From Pseudomonas sp. GM41(2012) (GTDB lineage: Bacteria > Pseudomonadota > Gammaproteobacteria > Pseudomonadales > Pseudomonadaceae): a DNA stretch of 64,000 nucleotides. The number at the start of each line of letters is the position of its first letter. Position 1 is the stretch's first letter. Below the pieces are notes generated by a model. That model had not been told where the DNA came from. It was given only the letters and a program-made list of their open reading frames with translations, and searched no databases. The translations under genes and the position numbers were made by a program. Of this stretch, positions 25,589 to 34,132 are shown piece by piece. The stretch is taken from positions 186,001-250,000 of the forward strand of contig NZ_AKJN02000007.1 of NCBI RefSeq assembly GCF_000282315.2. Reading direction: 5' to 3'.

Positions 25589-27013
25589 TCAGGCTTTAAG
25601 CGGAACCAGACGCGGAGCAATCATGTTTTCCGGGCGCAGGATGTCGGCGAGCATTTCGTCGTCGAGCAAGCCTTCTTCGCGCACCAGTTCCAGCACACCG
25701 CGGCCGCTTTCGAGGGCGATACGGGCGATACGGGTGGCGTTTTCATAGCCGATGTACGGGTTCAGCGCGGTGACCAGACCGATCGAGTGCTCGACCAGTT
25801 CGCGGCAGCGCTCTTCGTTGGCGGTGATGCCGACGATGCAGTGCTCGCGCAGCATGTCCATGGCGCGTTGCAGCAGGCGGATCGAGTCGAAGATCTTGAA
25901 CGCGATCAGCGGCTCCATCACGTTCAGTTGCAGTTGGCCGCCTTCGGCTGCGATGGTCAGGGCCAGGTCGTTGCCGATGATCTGGAACGCTACCTGGTTG
26001 ACCGCTTCCGGGATAACCGGGTTGACCTTGCCTGGCATGATCGAGCTGCCTGGCTGACGCGCTGGCAGGTTGATTTCGTTGATGCCGGTGCGTGGGCCGC
26101 TGGACAGCAGGCGCAGGTCGTTGCAGATCTTCGACAGCTTGACCGCGGTGCGCTTGAGCATGCCGGAGAACAGCACGAAGGCGCCCATGTCGGAGGTGGC
26201 TTCGATCAGGTCGGCGGCCGGAACCAGCGGTTGACCGCTGATCAGCGCCAGACGCTCAACGGCCAGGTGCTGGTAACGCGGGTCGGCGTTGATGCCGGTA
26301 CCGATCGCGGTGCCGCCCAGGTTCACTTCGGTCAGCAGTTCCGGGGCCAGCGTCTTCAGACGGGCCAGGTCTTCGCCCAGCGTGGTGGCGAATGCGCGGA
26401 ATTCCTGGCCGAGGGTCATCGGCACGGCGTCTTGCAGTTGGGTACGGCCCATTTTCAGGACGTGAGCGAACTCTTGGCCTTTGGCAGCGAACGCCTGGAT
26501 CAGGCTGTCGAGGCTGGCCAGCAGCGCGTCGTGACCCAGCAGCAGACCCAGACGGATCGCGGTCGGGTAGGCGTCGTTGGTCGACTGCGCCATGTTCACG
26601 TCGTTGTTCGGGTGCAGGTATTGGTATTCGCCCTTCTGGTGACCCATGGCCTCCAGCGCGATGTTGGCGATGACTTCGTTGGCATTCATGTTGGTTGAAG
26701 TGCCAGCGCCGCCTTGAATCATGTCCACGACGAATTCTTCGTGGAAATCGCCGCGGATCAAACGTGCACAGGCTTCGCTGATGGCAGCGTGCTTGGCTTC
26801 GCTCAGGTGACCCAGCTCGCGGTTGGCGTCAGCGGCGGCTTGTTTAACCATCGCCAGGCCGACAACCAGCTTCGGATAATGCGAAATCGGAACGCCGGAG
26901 AGACGGAAGTTGTTCACCGCTCGCAGGGTCTGGATGCCGTAATACGCTTGAGCAGGTACTTCGAGTACGCCAAGCAGGTCTTTTTCTGTGCGGAAAGATG
27001 CAGCGGAGGACAT
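25589..27013 (-). CDS. aspA: Aspartate ammonia-lyase (aspartase)
   Basis: 474 residues from ATG 27013 (MSSAASFRTEKDLLGVLEVP); an ATG at 27025 is also possible. The fumarase/aspartase signature GSSIMPGKVNP is present, as are QGGAGTSTNMNANEVIAN and VGRTQLQDAVPMTLGQEF-type substrate motifs (read as KMGRTQLQDAVPM). The enzyme reversibly cleaves aspartate to fumarate and ammonia in the cytoplasm. It is divergent from a LysR-type gene (gap about 180 bases), the arrangement also known in P. aeruginosa, making that protein its likely regulator. Together with asparaginase nearby it would turn asparagine into fumarate. Confidence 0.95.
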   Translation of the reverse strand: MSSAASFRTEKDLLGVLEVPAQAYYGIQTLRAVNNFRLSGVPISHYPKLVVGLAMVKQAAADANRELGHLSEAKHAAISEACARLIRGDFHEEFVVDMIQGGAGTSTNMNANEVIANIALEAMGHQKGEYQYLHPNNDVNMAQSTNDAYPTAIRLGLLLGHDALLASLDSLIQAFAAKGQEFAHVLKMGRTQLQDAVPMTLGQEFRAFATTLGEDLARLKTLAPELLTEVNLGGTAIGTGINADPRYQHLAVERLALISGQPLVPAADLIEATSDMGAFVLFSGMLKRTAVKLSKICNDLRLLSSGPRTGINEINLPARQPGSSIMPGKVNPVIPEAVNQVAFQIIGNDLALTIAAEGGQLQLNVMEPLIAFKIFDSIRLLQRAMDMLREHCIVGITANEERCRELVEHSIGLVTALNPYIGYENATRIARIALESGRGVLELVREEGLLDDEMLADILRPENMIAPRLVPLKA

Positions 27014-27193
27014 GATAGAAATCATCTCGATATGGACCCGGTCTGTGCCGGAACACTGCAAATGCTAGGCTTGTGGAGAATTTTGGGCCAATGCTGTTAA
27101 ACACTAGCCTATGCACATTCGGCATAATGCCCATGTGACGCCGTGTCTGCGGCGAGCGTGTGACCTAAATTGGTGCGTGTCCGGGAGGCCGTG

Positions 27194-28111
27194 ATGAACC
27201 TTGAAAGTAAATGGCTGGAGGACTTTAGTGCCCTGGCCGCCACCCGCAGCTTCTCCCAGGCTGCCGAACGGCGCTTCGTGACTCAGCCGGCATTCAGTCG
27301 ACGGATCCGCAGCCTTGAAGCCGCGCTGGGGCTGACCCTGGTCAATCGCTCGCGCACGCCGATCGAACTGACGGCGGCGGGGCAGCTGTTTCTGGTCACC
27401 GCGCGCACAGTGGTCGAGCAGCTCGGTGAAGTGTTGCGTCACCTTCATCACCTGGAAGGCGGGCAGGGCGAGGTGATGCAGGTCGCCGCCGCTCACTCCC
27501 TGGCGCTGGGTTTCTTCCCGCGCTGGATCGCGCAGTTGCGTAATGAAGGCCTGAACATCGCGACGCGCCTGGTGGCGACCAACGTCGGTGATGCCGTGCA
27601 TGCCCTGCGCGAAGGCGGTTGCGATCTGATGCTGGCGTTCTACGACCCGGATGCCGCGATGCAGATGGACCCGGAAATTTTTCCGTCGCTGCACCTTGGC
27701 AATACCGAAATGCTCCCGGTTTGCGCGGCGGACGCCGAGGGCAAGCCGCTGTTCGATCTGGAAGGCGAAGGCAGTGTGCCGCTGCTCGCCTACAGCGCCG
27801 GTGCATTTCTCGGGCGTTCGGTGAACATGCTGCTGCGCCAACGCGCGCTGCGCTTCACCACCATCTATGAGACGGCCATGGCCGACAGCCTTAAAAGCAT
27901 GGCGCTGGAAGGATTGGGCATTGCCTGGGTGCCGCGGCTCAGCGTGCGCGCCGAACTGGCTCGGGGTGAACTGGTGGTGTGCGGCGGCCCGCAATGGCAT
28001 GTGCCGCTGGAGATTCGTCTGTACCGCTGCGCACTGGTGCGCAAGGCGAATGTGCGGTTGCTGTGGCGCAAACTGGAAGGCGGCGCAGCCCAAGGCACAA
28101 CCGGATCCTGA
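27194..28111 (+). CDS. LysR-family transcriptional regulator divergent from aspA
   Basis: 305 residues. ATG 27194 has GGGAGG five bases upstream, better than GTG 27170. The N-terminal winged helix reads WLEDFSALAATRSFSQAAERRFVTQPAFSRRIRSLEAALGLTLVNR; the C-terminal periplasmic-binding-like effector domain follows (VGDAVHALREGGCDLMLAFYDP, LGIAWVPRLSV). By the usual LysR logic it would bind the shared 180-base promoter region and control aspA and itself. The family resembles HypT/YjiE-like regulators in the DNA-binding region, but effector is unknown. A REPIN follows its stop codon. Confidence 0.9.
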   Translation: MNLESKWLEDFSALAATRSFSQAAERRFVTQPAFSRRIRSLEAALGLTLVNRSRTPIELTAAGQLFLVTARTVVEQLGEVLRHLHHLEGGQGEVMQVAAAHSLALGFFPRWIAQLRNEGLNIATRLVATNVGDAVHALREGGCDLMLAFYDPDAAMQMDPEIFPSLHLGNTEMLPVCAADAEGKPLFDLEGEGSVPLLAYSAGAFLGRSVNMLLRQRALRFTTIYETAMADSLKSMALEGLGIAWVPRLSVRAELARGELVVCGGPQWHVPLEIRLYRCALVRKANVRLLWRKLEGGAAQGTTGS

Positions 28112-28128
28112 GACCGCTGAAAATCAAA

Positions 28129-28221
28129 TGTGGGAGCGAGCCTGCTCGCGATGGCGGTGTGTCAGTCAGCATCAATGTTGGATGGACGACCGCTATCGCG
28201 AGCAGGCTCGCTCCCACAGGG
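28129..28221. repeat. REPIN, GAGCGAGCCTGCTCGCG type (identical copy at 22422)
   Basis: Same 93 bases as 22422-22514 including the non-palindromic centre; lies 18 bases after the LysR stop codon. Confidence 0.92.
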
Positions 28222-28323
28222 GATTTGTGTTGTTCTTTCGCTGACCTCCGAGTCAATAAAACCGGCGCTTTGCGTCGAATGACAGATGGTCGCTATGGGG
28301 GCTGTTTATCTGCTTCATTGAGG

Positions 28324-28405
28324 TATACTGCGCGGCCTTCGGCCGGTTCGTCCGGCCATAATTCGTACAATCAAGCCACGCATTTTGCGTGGCTTGTTGT
28401 TTTTT
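28324..28405 (+). promoter_or_regulatory. purE promoter and attenuator-like leader
   Basis: A strong -10 (TATACT, 28324-28329) is followed by two overlapping, mutually exclusive hairpins (CGGCC-TTC-GGCCG at 28333-28345; GGCCGG-TTCGT-CCGGCC at 28341-28357) and then a textbook intrinsic terminator: a perfect ten-base stem 28373-28395 with a three-base loop and GTTGTTTTTT. The terminator lies 40 bases before the purE start. This looks like transcription attenuation; alternatively the terminator ends upstream transcription from the LysR gene. Confidence 0.6.
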
Positions 28406-28443
28406 GACGCGCCTGCGGGCGCCCAGAGAGAAGAGGCACGACG

Positions 28444-28935
28444 ATGAGTGCACTGGTTGGCGTGATCATGGGCTCCAAGTCCGATTGGTCCACCCTTAGC
28501 CACACCGCCGATATGCTGGAAAAGCTCGGCATTCCTTACGAGGTGAAAGTGGTCTCTGCCCACCGCACCCCGGACCTGCTCTTCCAGTACGCCGAAGAGG
28601 CTGAGGCGCGGGGCATCGAGGTGATTATCGCCGGTGCCGGCGGCGCGGCCCACTTGCCAGGCATGTGTGCGGCCAAGACCCACTTGCCGGTGCTGGGCGT
28701 GCCGGTGCAGTCGTCGATGCTCTCGGGCGTCGATTCGCTGCTGTCCATCGTGCAGATGCCCGCGGGCATTCCTGTCGCCACCCTGGCCATCGGTAAGGCC
28801 GGTGCGATCAACGCAGCGCTGCTCTCGGCGAGCATTCTCGGCGCCAAGCACCCGCAGTTCCACGCGGTGCTGAAAAAATTCCGCGCTGAGCAGACAGACA
28901 GCGTCCTGGAAAATCCAGACCCACGCATCGCCTGA
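28444..28935 (+). CDS. purE: 5-(carboxyamino)imidazole ribonucleotide mutase
   Basis: 163 residues, the typical class I PurE length. Motifs: [65 protein letters not shown] and [11 protein letters not shown]. It converts N5-CAIR to CAIR in de novo purine synthesis and works in the cytoplasm downstream of PurK. The start has an AGAAGAGG ribosome site. It is followed by purK with an 11-base gap, forming the purEK operon. The leader contains a terminator hairpin (see separate entry). Confidence 0.97.
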   Translation: MSALVGVIMGSKSDWSTLSHTADMLEKLGIPYEVKVVSAHRTPDLLFQYAEEAEARGIEVIIAGAGGAAHLPGMCAAKTHLPVLGVPVQSSMLSGVDSLLSIVQMPAGIPVATLAIGKAGAINAALLSASILGAKHPQFHAVLKKFRAEQTDSVLENPDPRIA

Positions 28936-28946
28936 GGTTGTTGACG

Positions 28947-30029
28947 ATGAAGATCGGTGTAATCGGTGGCGGCCAGTTGGGTCGCATGTTGGCGCTGGCG
29001 GGCACTCCGCTGGGCATGAACTTCGCTTTCCTGGACCCCGCGCCGGATGCTTGCGCAGCCGCGTTGGGCGAACACCTGCGGGCCGATTACGGTGATCAGG
29101 ATCACCTGCGTCAGCTGGCCGATGAAGTCGATCTGGTGACGTTCGAGTTCGAAAGCGTCCCGGCCGAAACCGTCGCGTTCCTCTCGCAATTCGTCCCGGT
29201 CTACCCGAGCGCCGAAGCCCTGCGCATCGCCCGTGATCGCTGGTTTGAGAAGAGCATGTTCAAGGACCTGGGGATTCCCACCCCGGCGTTCGCCGACATT
29301 CAATCGCAAGCCGATCTGGACGCGGCCGTGGCTTCCATCGGTCTGCCGGCCGTGCTGAAAACCCGCACCCTGGGTTACGACGGCAAAGGCCAGAAAGTCC
29401 TGCGCAAGCCTGAAGACGTGGTCGGTACGTTCGCCGAACTGGGCAGCGTGGCCTGTCTGTTGGAAGGTTTCGTGCCGTTTACCGGTGAAGTCTCGTTGAT
29501 TGCCGTGCGCGCTCGCGATGGCGAAACCAGGTTCTATCCGCTGGTTCACAACACCCACGACAGCGGCATCCTCAAACTGTCCGTGGCCAGCACCGACCAC
29601 CCGCTGCAAGCCTTGGCGGAAGACTATTCCAGCCGTGTGCTCAAGCAGCTGAATTACGTTGGCGTGATGGCGTTCGAGTTCTTTGAAGTCGACGGTGGCC
29701 TCAAGGCCAACGAGATCGCCCCGCGTGTGCATAACTCAGGGCACTGGACCACTGAAGGCGCCGAGTGCAGCCAGTTCGAAAACCATCTGCGGGCCGTTGC
29801 CGGTCTGCCGCTGGGGTCGACGGCCAAGGTCGGCGAGAGCGCGATGCTCAACTTCATCGGTAAAGTGCCGGAGACCGAGAAAGTCCTGGCCATCGCCGAT
29901 TGCCATCTGCATCACTATGGCAAGGCGTTCAAGGTCGGTCGCAAGGTCGGTCACGCCAACCTGCGTTGTGCAAACCGCGAAACGCTGGCCGCGCAGATCC
30001 TCAAGGTCGAAGCGCTCATCGCCGAATAG
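28947..30029 (+). CDS. purK: 5-(carboxyamino)imidazole ribonucleotide synthase
   Basis: 360 residues from ATG 28947; the TTG at 28938 is unlikely since GAGG lies nine bases before the ATG. ATP-grasp family: MKIGVIGGGQLGRML at the N-terminus, then TRTLGYDGKGQKVL in the ATP-binding region, LLEGFVPFTGEVSLIAVRA, and EIAPRVHNSGHWTTEG with SQFENHLRAV at the active site. It uses ATP and bicarbonate to carboxylate AIR, giving N5-CAIR for PurE, the paired gene just upstream. Confidence 0.97.
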   Translation: MKIGVIGGGQLGRMLALAGTPLGMNFAFLDPAPDACAAALGEHLRADYGDQDHLRQLADEVDLVTFEFESVPAETVAFLSQFVPVYPSAEALRIARDRWFEKSMFKDLGIPTPAFADIQSQADLDAAVASIGLPAVLKTRTLGYDGKGQKVLRKPEDVVGTFAELGSVACLLEGFVPFTGEVSLIAVRARDGETRFYPLVHNTHDSGILKLSVASTDHPLQALAEDYSSRVLKQLNYVGVMAFEFFEVDGGLKANEIAPRVHNSGHWTTEGAECSQFENHLRAVAGLPLGSTAKVGESAMLNFIGKVPETEKVLAIADCHLHHYGKAFKVGRKVGHANLRCANRETLAAQILKVEALIAE

Positions 30030-30136
30030 TTTCATGTGGCAGCGGCGGAACCATTCAGGGGCCGCCGTTCTCTCATGGCAGGATGCAGAAGTCTGACTAG
30101 GCTTTCGCATAGCCAAACCAATCAGAGGGAAATGCC

Positions 30137-30382
30137 ATGGGAATTATCGGAACCATCTTTATCGGCTTGATCGTCGGCCTGCTGGCCCGGTTCCTGAAAC
30201 CGGGCGATGACAGCATGGGCTGGATCATGACCATCCTGCTCGGTATCGGCGGTTCGCTGGCGGCCACTTATGGCGGCCAGGCTCTGGGCATCTACCAGGC
30301 CGGTCAAGGTGCAGGCTTCATCGGTGCGCTGGTTGGCGCGGTGGTGTTGCTGGTGATCTACGGCTTGATCAAAAAGAACTGA
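30137..30382 (+). CDS. GlsB/YeaQ/YmgE family small membrane stress protein
   Basis: 81 residues made of three hydrophobic helices: MGIIGTIFIGLIVGLLARFLKPG, GWIMTILLGIGGSLAATYGG and GFIGALVGAVVLLVIYGLIKK. This is the transglycosylase-associated/YeaQ family of inner-membrane proteins, often induced by stress; no enzymatic activity is proven. AGAGGGAAATGCC gives a ribosome site before ATG 30137. It stands alone after purK with a GC hairpin (30393-30424) downstream. Confidence 0.9.
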   Translation: MGIIGTIFIGLIVGLLARFLKPGDDSMGWIMTILLGIGGSLAATYGGQALGIYQAGQGAGFIGALVGAVVLLVIYGLIKKN

Positions 30383-30392
30383 TCCAAAGCGA

Positions 30393-30424
30393 CAAAGCCC
30401 CCTCTGCGCCGCACGCAGAGAGGG
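30393..30424 (+). terminator. GC-rich hairpin after the YeaQ-family gene
   Basis: AGCCCCCTCTGCG, a short loop and CGCAGAGAGGGCT form a long stem. There is no clear T tract on the plus strand, so it may act as an mRNA end-stabilising hairpin or weak terminator. Confidence 0.5.
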
Positions 30425-30471
30425 CTAGAATGCTCGGCGTTGCACCGTCCTCTCCTTTGCCGAGCACCTTC

Positions 30472-31008
30472 ATGCGCCGTCTTTTACTGACTTTCCTTTT
30501 ATTGGGCTCGGGCCTTGCCCATGCCGGCGAGCTGCCGGAAACCGACTGGCTCGAACTGATGCCCAAGTCGGACCAGAAAGCCCTCGAGGCCATGCCCGAA
30601 ATCGACCATAACTCCCCCGAAGCCAATGGCACCTTTACCGAAAAAGGTGGCATGAAGCAGAGCAAAGGCTTGCCGGCGGTGATGTATTCGACCAAAACCG
30701 TGCCGTCGATGAACGACAAGAACATCCGCATCGGTGGTTATCCGGTGCCGCTGGAATCCGACGCCCAGGGCCGCAGCACGCTGTTTTTCCTCGTGCCGTA
30801 TCCGGGCGCCTGCATCCACGTGCCGCCGCCACCCCCTAATCAATTGGTGTTGGTGCGTTATCCGAAAGGTTTGAAGTTGAATGACATCTACACGCCGCTG
30901 TGGGTGACCGGCACACTGAAGGTCGAGAAGGTCAACAACGACCTGGCTGATGCGGCGTATGCGCTGGATGCGGCGAAGGTGCGGGTGGTCAAGGAGTCGG
31001 ATTTGTAG
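30472..31008 (+). CDS. DUF3299-family exported protein
   Basis: 178 residues from ATG 30472, giving the signal peptide MRRLLLTFLLLGSGLAHAG. An in-frame ATG at 30430 has the better ribosome site (AGAGAGG) and would only lengthen the n-region, so the start is not settled. The mature part has the DUF3299 motifs VRIGGYPVPLE (here IRIGGYPVPLE), FFLVPYPGACIHVPPPPPNQLV and the closing YALDAAKVRVV. The conserved Cys-His in the GACIHVPPPP segment recalls a metal or thiol site. Proteins of this family are periplasmic, of unknown function, and often occur near lipoprotein or metal transporter genes, which are absent here. Confidence 0.8.
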   Translation: MRRLLLTFLLLGSGLAHAGELPETDWLELMPKSDQKALEAMPEIDHNSPEANGTFTEKGGMKQSKGLPAVMYSTKTVPSMNDKNIRIGGYPVPLESDAQGRSTLFFLVPYPGACIHVPPPPPNQLVLVRYPKGLKLNDIYTPLWVTGTLKVEKVNNDLADAAYALDAAKVRVVKESDL

Positions 31009-31024
31009 CGTTGGGTAGATCCAT

Positions 31025-31087
31025 TCGCGGGCAAGCCTTGCTCCTACAGGATATGCACTGCCCTGTAGGAGCAAGGCTTGCCCGCGA
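31025..31087. repeat. REPIN, GCGGGCAAGCCTTGCTCC type
   Basis: Perfect 26-base arms (31025-31050, 31062-31087) with an 11-base loop, in a convergent gap. Confidence 0.92.
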
Positions 31088-31092
31088 TGCTT

Positions 31093-31992
31093 TTAAAGCG
31101 GTTTGCTGCCGATGCTGACACCCAGGGTATGACTCGCACCCGGCGCCAGCGTCACCACATCATCCATCACATTCGCCGTTTCAATGCACAGCATGCGCTG
31201 CCAGCCATCGTCGGCCATGTCGCTGAACGCCGCGGCGCGTTCAATCCACGGATTCCAGATCACCGCCGAGCGTGAACCGCTGCTGGTCAGCTCGATGCGC
31301 CGTTCCCAGGCCGGATCGACAATGCTCAGCTTCGCCGGGGTATTGAGATAGATACGATCGGTCTCGCCGGCAAAACGCAGATCGCCGGTCTGAGTGACGG
31401 TTTTCCAGTCGTCCAGGGTTTCGATGTAATTCAAGCCATCCAGCCCTTCGACATGCACTTCGCGTACATCGCTGACCGCGAAATAGCTGTGCAGCGCCTG
31501 GCTGATGGTGACGTTGTCAGCGCCCTGGTTATGGCTGGTCAGGCTGATATGCAGTTGCTCATCCAGACGAATGCTCAGCTTCAAATCCACTTTATGCGGC
31601 CAGCCTGGCAAGCCGCCTTCAGGGTAAGGCAGAACAAACTCCACCTTCAGGCTTTCGCCCTCGGTTTCAATGCCGCCCAGTTCCCAGTCCATTGCCCTTA
31701 CCAGCCCGTGGGCGGTCGGCGCTTCATTGCTGACGCGCATGGCCTGAACGCTCTGCGGGTTGCGCGGCAGATTGCCGAACCACGGCCAGCACACCGGAAC
31801 CCCGGCGCGGATGCTCTTGCCAGTCTTGAACACTGCCTCGTCGTTGAGCCAGATCAGCGGCGGTTCCCCGGCCACTTGATAACTGAGGATGTGCGCGCCT
31901 TGCTGGGCAACCAGCAATTCGGCCTGACCGTGGCGGATGCGCCAGCAGTTCAGTTCATCCAGTTTCACAGCTTCAACGTTGGGCGTGCTCAT
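31093..31992 (-). CDS. D-hexose-6-phosphate mutarotase (YeaD-like)
   Basis: 299 residues; start at 31992 with GAGAG eight bases upstream and the usual beginning MSTPNVEAVKLDELNCWRI. Aldose-1-epimerase superfamily fold: QGAHILSYQ, PLIWLNDEAVFKTGKSIRAGVPVCWPWFG, a catalytic His in TAHGLVRAMDWEL, and IWNPWIERAAAFSDMADDGWQRMLCIE near the C-terminus. The YeaD group interconverts anomers of glucose-6-phosphate. It is followed upstream on the same strand by an acyl-CoA thioesterase gene 57 bases away; the two need not be functionally linked. Confidence 0.9.
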   Translation of the reverse strand: MSTPNVEAVKLDELNCWRIRHGQAELLVAQQGAHILSYQVAGEPPLIWLNDEAVFKTGKSIRAGVPVCWPWFGNLPRNPQSVQAMRVSNEAPTAHGLVRAMDWELGGIETEGESLKVEFVLPYPEGGLPGWPHKVDLKLSIRLDEQLHISLTSHNQGADNVTISQALHSYFAVSDVREVHVEGLDGLNYIETLDDWKTVTQTGDLRFAGETDRIYLNTPAKLSIVDPAWERRIELTSSGSRSAVIWNPWIERAAAFSDMADDGWQRMLCIETANVMDDVVTLAPGASHTLGVSIGSKPL

Positions 31993-32049
31993 GGGGCAAC
32001 TCTCGATCAGGAACAATGACTGCAATGGACCGCAGAAAGGTCGCAGTGT

Positions 32050-32454
32050 TTAACGAGCTCTAGGCGGAACCGAACGGGTGCGACCGCTGCCGTCGATGGC
32101 GACGAACACAAACACGGCTTCAGTCACTTTGCGCCATTCGCTGGACAGCGGATCGTCACTCCAGACTTCGACCATCATCTGAATCGAGCTGCGGCCGATT
32201 TCCAGCGCCTGGGTATAGAAGGAGAGCTGGGCACCCACCGCTACCGGAACCAGAAACGCCATGCGGTCGATCGCAACCGTAGCCACGCGGCCACCGGCTA
32301 CTTTGCTGGCCATTGCGGTGCCGGCCAAATCCATCTGCGACACCAGCCAACCGCCGAAAATATCGCCAAAGCCGTTGGTTTCGCGGGGAAGCGCGGTAAT
32401 TTGCAGGGCCAGGTCGCCTTGCGGGATTGGATCTTCTTGTTCGAGCTCTATCAT
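32050..32454 (-). CDS. Acyl-CoA thioesterase (YciA-like hotdog)
   Basis: 134 residues of a single hotdog domain: LALQITALPRETNGFGDIFGGWLVSQMDLAG contains the DIFGG-WL-D catalytic loop of the YciA/BACH group, then AGGRVATVAIDRMAFLVPVAVGAQLSFYTQ and a final strand with VFVFVAIDGSGR. It hydrolyses acyl-CoA to free acid and CoA in the cytoplasm; preferred chain length is not readable. A 57-base gap to the mutarotase gene on the same strand allows co-transcription. Confidence 0.9.
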   Translation of the reverse strand: MIELEQEDPIPQGDLALQITALPRETNGFGDIFGGWLVSQMDLAGTAMASKVAGGRVATVAIDRMAFLVPVAVGAQLSFYTQALEIGRSSIQMMVEVWSDDPLSSEWRKVTEAVFVFVAIDGSGRTRSVPPRAR

Positions 32455-32815
32455 GCCGGGGGTGCCTCTGACCCGTGACTCTCATTGGTACTTCGGTGAA
32501 TAGCCGTCTCAAGGAAAAACGATTCAGCCCCGAACATACTACGTTCGTCACGTTTTTCGTAAGGCGCCTAAAGGGAAACTCTGCGAAATCGACTGGTAGA
32601 GCCAGCAGCGTCTTCGCACAGCAACCCTTGCAAGCTGTCGCAAGATTGCGAGTATATCGATCGGTAGACTCCGAGACGACCGTCCGGTTCTCATTTCGAC
32701 CGTCAAATACGCACCTCTATGTGCTTTTTCGAACAATTTGCTATCGTGCCGGACCTGCCCAAGCCTCAGCCAGCGTTGTTGGGGTTGCAGATCCGACTAT
32801 AAGAGAAGCCTTGCC
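32455..32815. other. Intergenic region between divergent thioesterase and MFS genes
   Basis: 361 bases with no gene I can support. It must hold promoters in both directions; an extended -10-like TTGCTATCGT near 32738-32750 could serve the MFS gene. No repeat, hairpin or RNA was recognised. Confidence 0.5.
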
Positions 32816-34114
32816 ATGACCACAGCGCCCTCGAGCATCGCGCCGTCCACTCAATCCGCACGTCCGCTGACCCGCAGCGATTACAAGACTTTGTCGCTGT
32901 CTGCCCTGGGCGGTGCGCTGGAGTTTTACGATTTCATCATCTTCGTGTTCTTCGCCACGGTGGTCGGCAAGCTGTTCTTCCCGGCCGACATGCCCGAGTG
33001 GCTGCGCTTGATGCAGACCTTCGGGATCTTTGCCGCCGGCTACCTGGCGCGGCCGCTGGGCGGCATCGTCATGGCGCACTTCGGCGACCTGCTGGGACGC
33101 AAGAAGATGTTCACCCTGAGCATTTTCATGATGGCGGTGCCGACCCTGATCATGGGTTTGCTACCGACTTACGCGCAGATCGGCATGTGGGCGCCGATCC
33201 TGTTGCTGCTGATGCGGGTGATTCAAGGCGCCGCAATTGGCGGTGAAGTACCGGGCGCGTGGGTATTCGTTTCCGAACACGTGCCGCAGCGGCACATCGG
33301 CTACGCCTGCGGCACCCTGACCTGCGGCCTGACAGCCGGTATCCTGCTGGGCTCGCTGGTCGCCACCGCGATCAACAGCATTTACACCCCGGTCGAAGTC
33401 TCGGATTACGCCTGGCGGATTCCGTTCCTGCTGGGTGGCGTATTCGGCCTGTTCTCGGTTTACCTGCGCCGCTGGTTGCACGAGACGCCGGTATTCGCCG
33501 AGCTGCAACTGCGCAAGGCCCTGGCAGAAGAAGTGCCGCTGCGCGCCGTGTTGCGCGACCATCGCGGGGCGATCCTGATTTCCATGCTGCTGACCTGGCT
33601 GCTGTCCGCCGGCATCATCGTGGTCATCCTGATGACCCCGACCGTGCTGCAGACCGTCTACCACTTCTCGCCAACCACCGCGTTGCAGGCCAACAGCCTG
33701 GCGATTGTGTTTCTGAGCCTGGGCTGCGTCGCCTCCGGTGCATTGGCTGACCGCTTCGGCGCGGGACGTGTCTTCGTGTTCGGCAGTGCTGCGCTGCTGA
33801 TCAGTTCGTGGACCTTCTACCACAGCCTGTTCAACCACCCGGACTGGCTGTTCCCGATGTACGCCTTGACCGGCTTGCTGGTCGGCACTATCGGTGCGGT
33901 GCCGTACGTGATGGTCAAAGCCTTCCCGGCGGTGGTGCGCTTCAGCGGGTTGTCGTTCTCCTACAACCTGGCCTACGCCATCTTCGGCGGCCTGACGCCG
34001 ATGGTAGTCACCTTGCTGCTCAAGGAAAGCCCGATGGGGCCTGCGTATTACGTAGCGATCATTTGCGGTGTCGGGGTTCTGGTGGGTGCCTACCTCTGGA
34101 AGAAGGGTCGATAA
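32816..34114 (+). CDS. MFS transporter, metabolite:H+ symporter type
   Basis: 432 residues from ATG 32816 with AAGAGAAG upstream. Twelve helices with the MHS family traits: GALEFYDFIIFVFFATVVGKLFFP in helix 1, the loop motif HFGDLLGRKKMF after helix 2 and RVIQGAAIGGEVPGAWVFVSEHVP in helix 5. This group (ProP, citrate and dicarboxylate carriers) imports organic acids or osmolytes with protons. No catabolic genes are beside it, so substrate is open. It is convergent with the PIN gene 19 bases away. Confidence 0.9.
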   Translation: MTTAPSSIAPSTQSARPLTRSDYKTLSLSALGGALEFYDFIIFVFFATVVGKLFFPADMPEWLRLMQTFGIFAAGYLARPLGGIVMAHFGDLLGRKKMFTLSIFMMAVPTLIMGLLPTYAQIGMWAPILLLLMRVIQGAAIGGEVPGAWVFVSEHVPQRHIGYACGTLTCGLTAGILLGSLVATAINSIYTPVEVSDYAWRIPFLLGGVFGLFSVYLRRWLHETPVFAELQLRKALAEEVPLRAVLRDHRGAILISMLLTWLLSAGIIVVILMTPTVLQTVYHFSPTTALQANSLAIVFLSLGCVASGALADRFGAGRVFVFGSAALLISSWTFYHSLFNHPDWLFPMYALTGLLVGTIGAVPYVMVKAFPAVVRFSGLSFSYNLAYAIFGGLTPMVVTLLLKESPMGPAYYVAIICGVGVLVGAYLWKKGR

Positions 34115-34132
34115 CGCTAAAACCGCCAGTTG

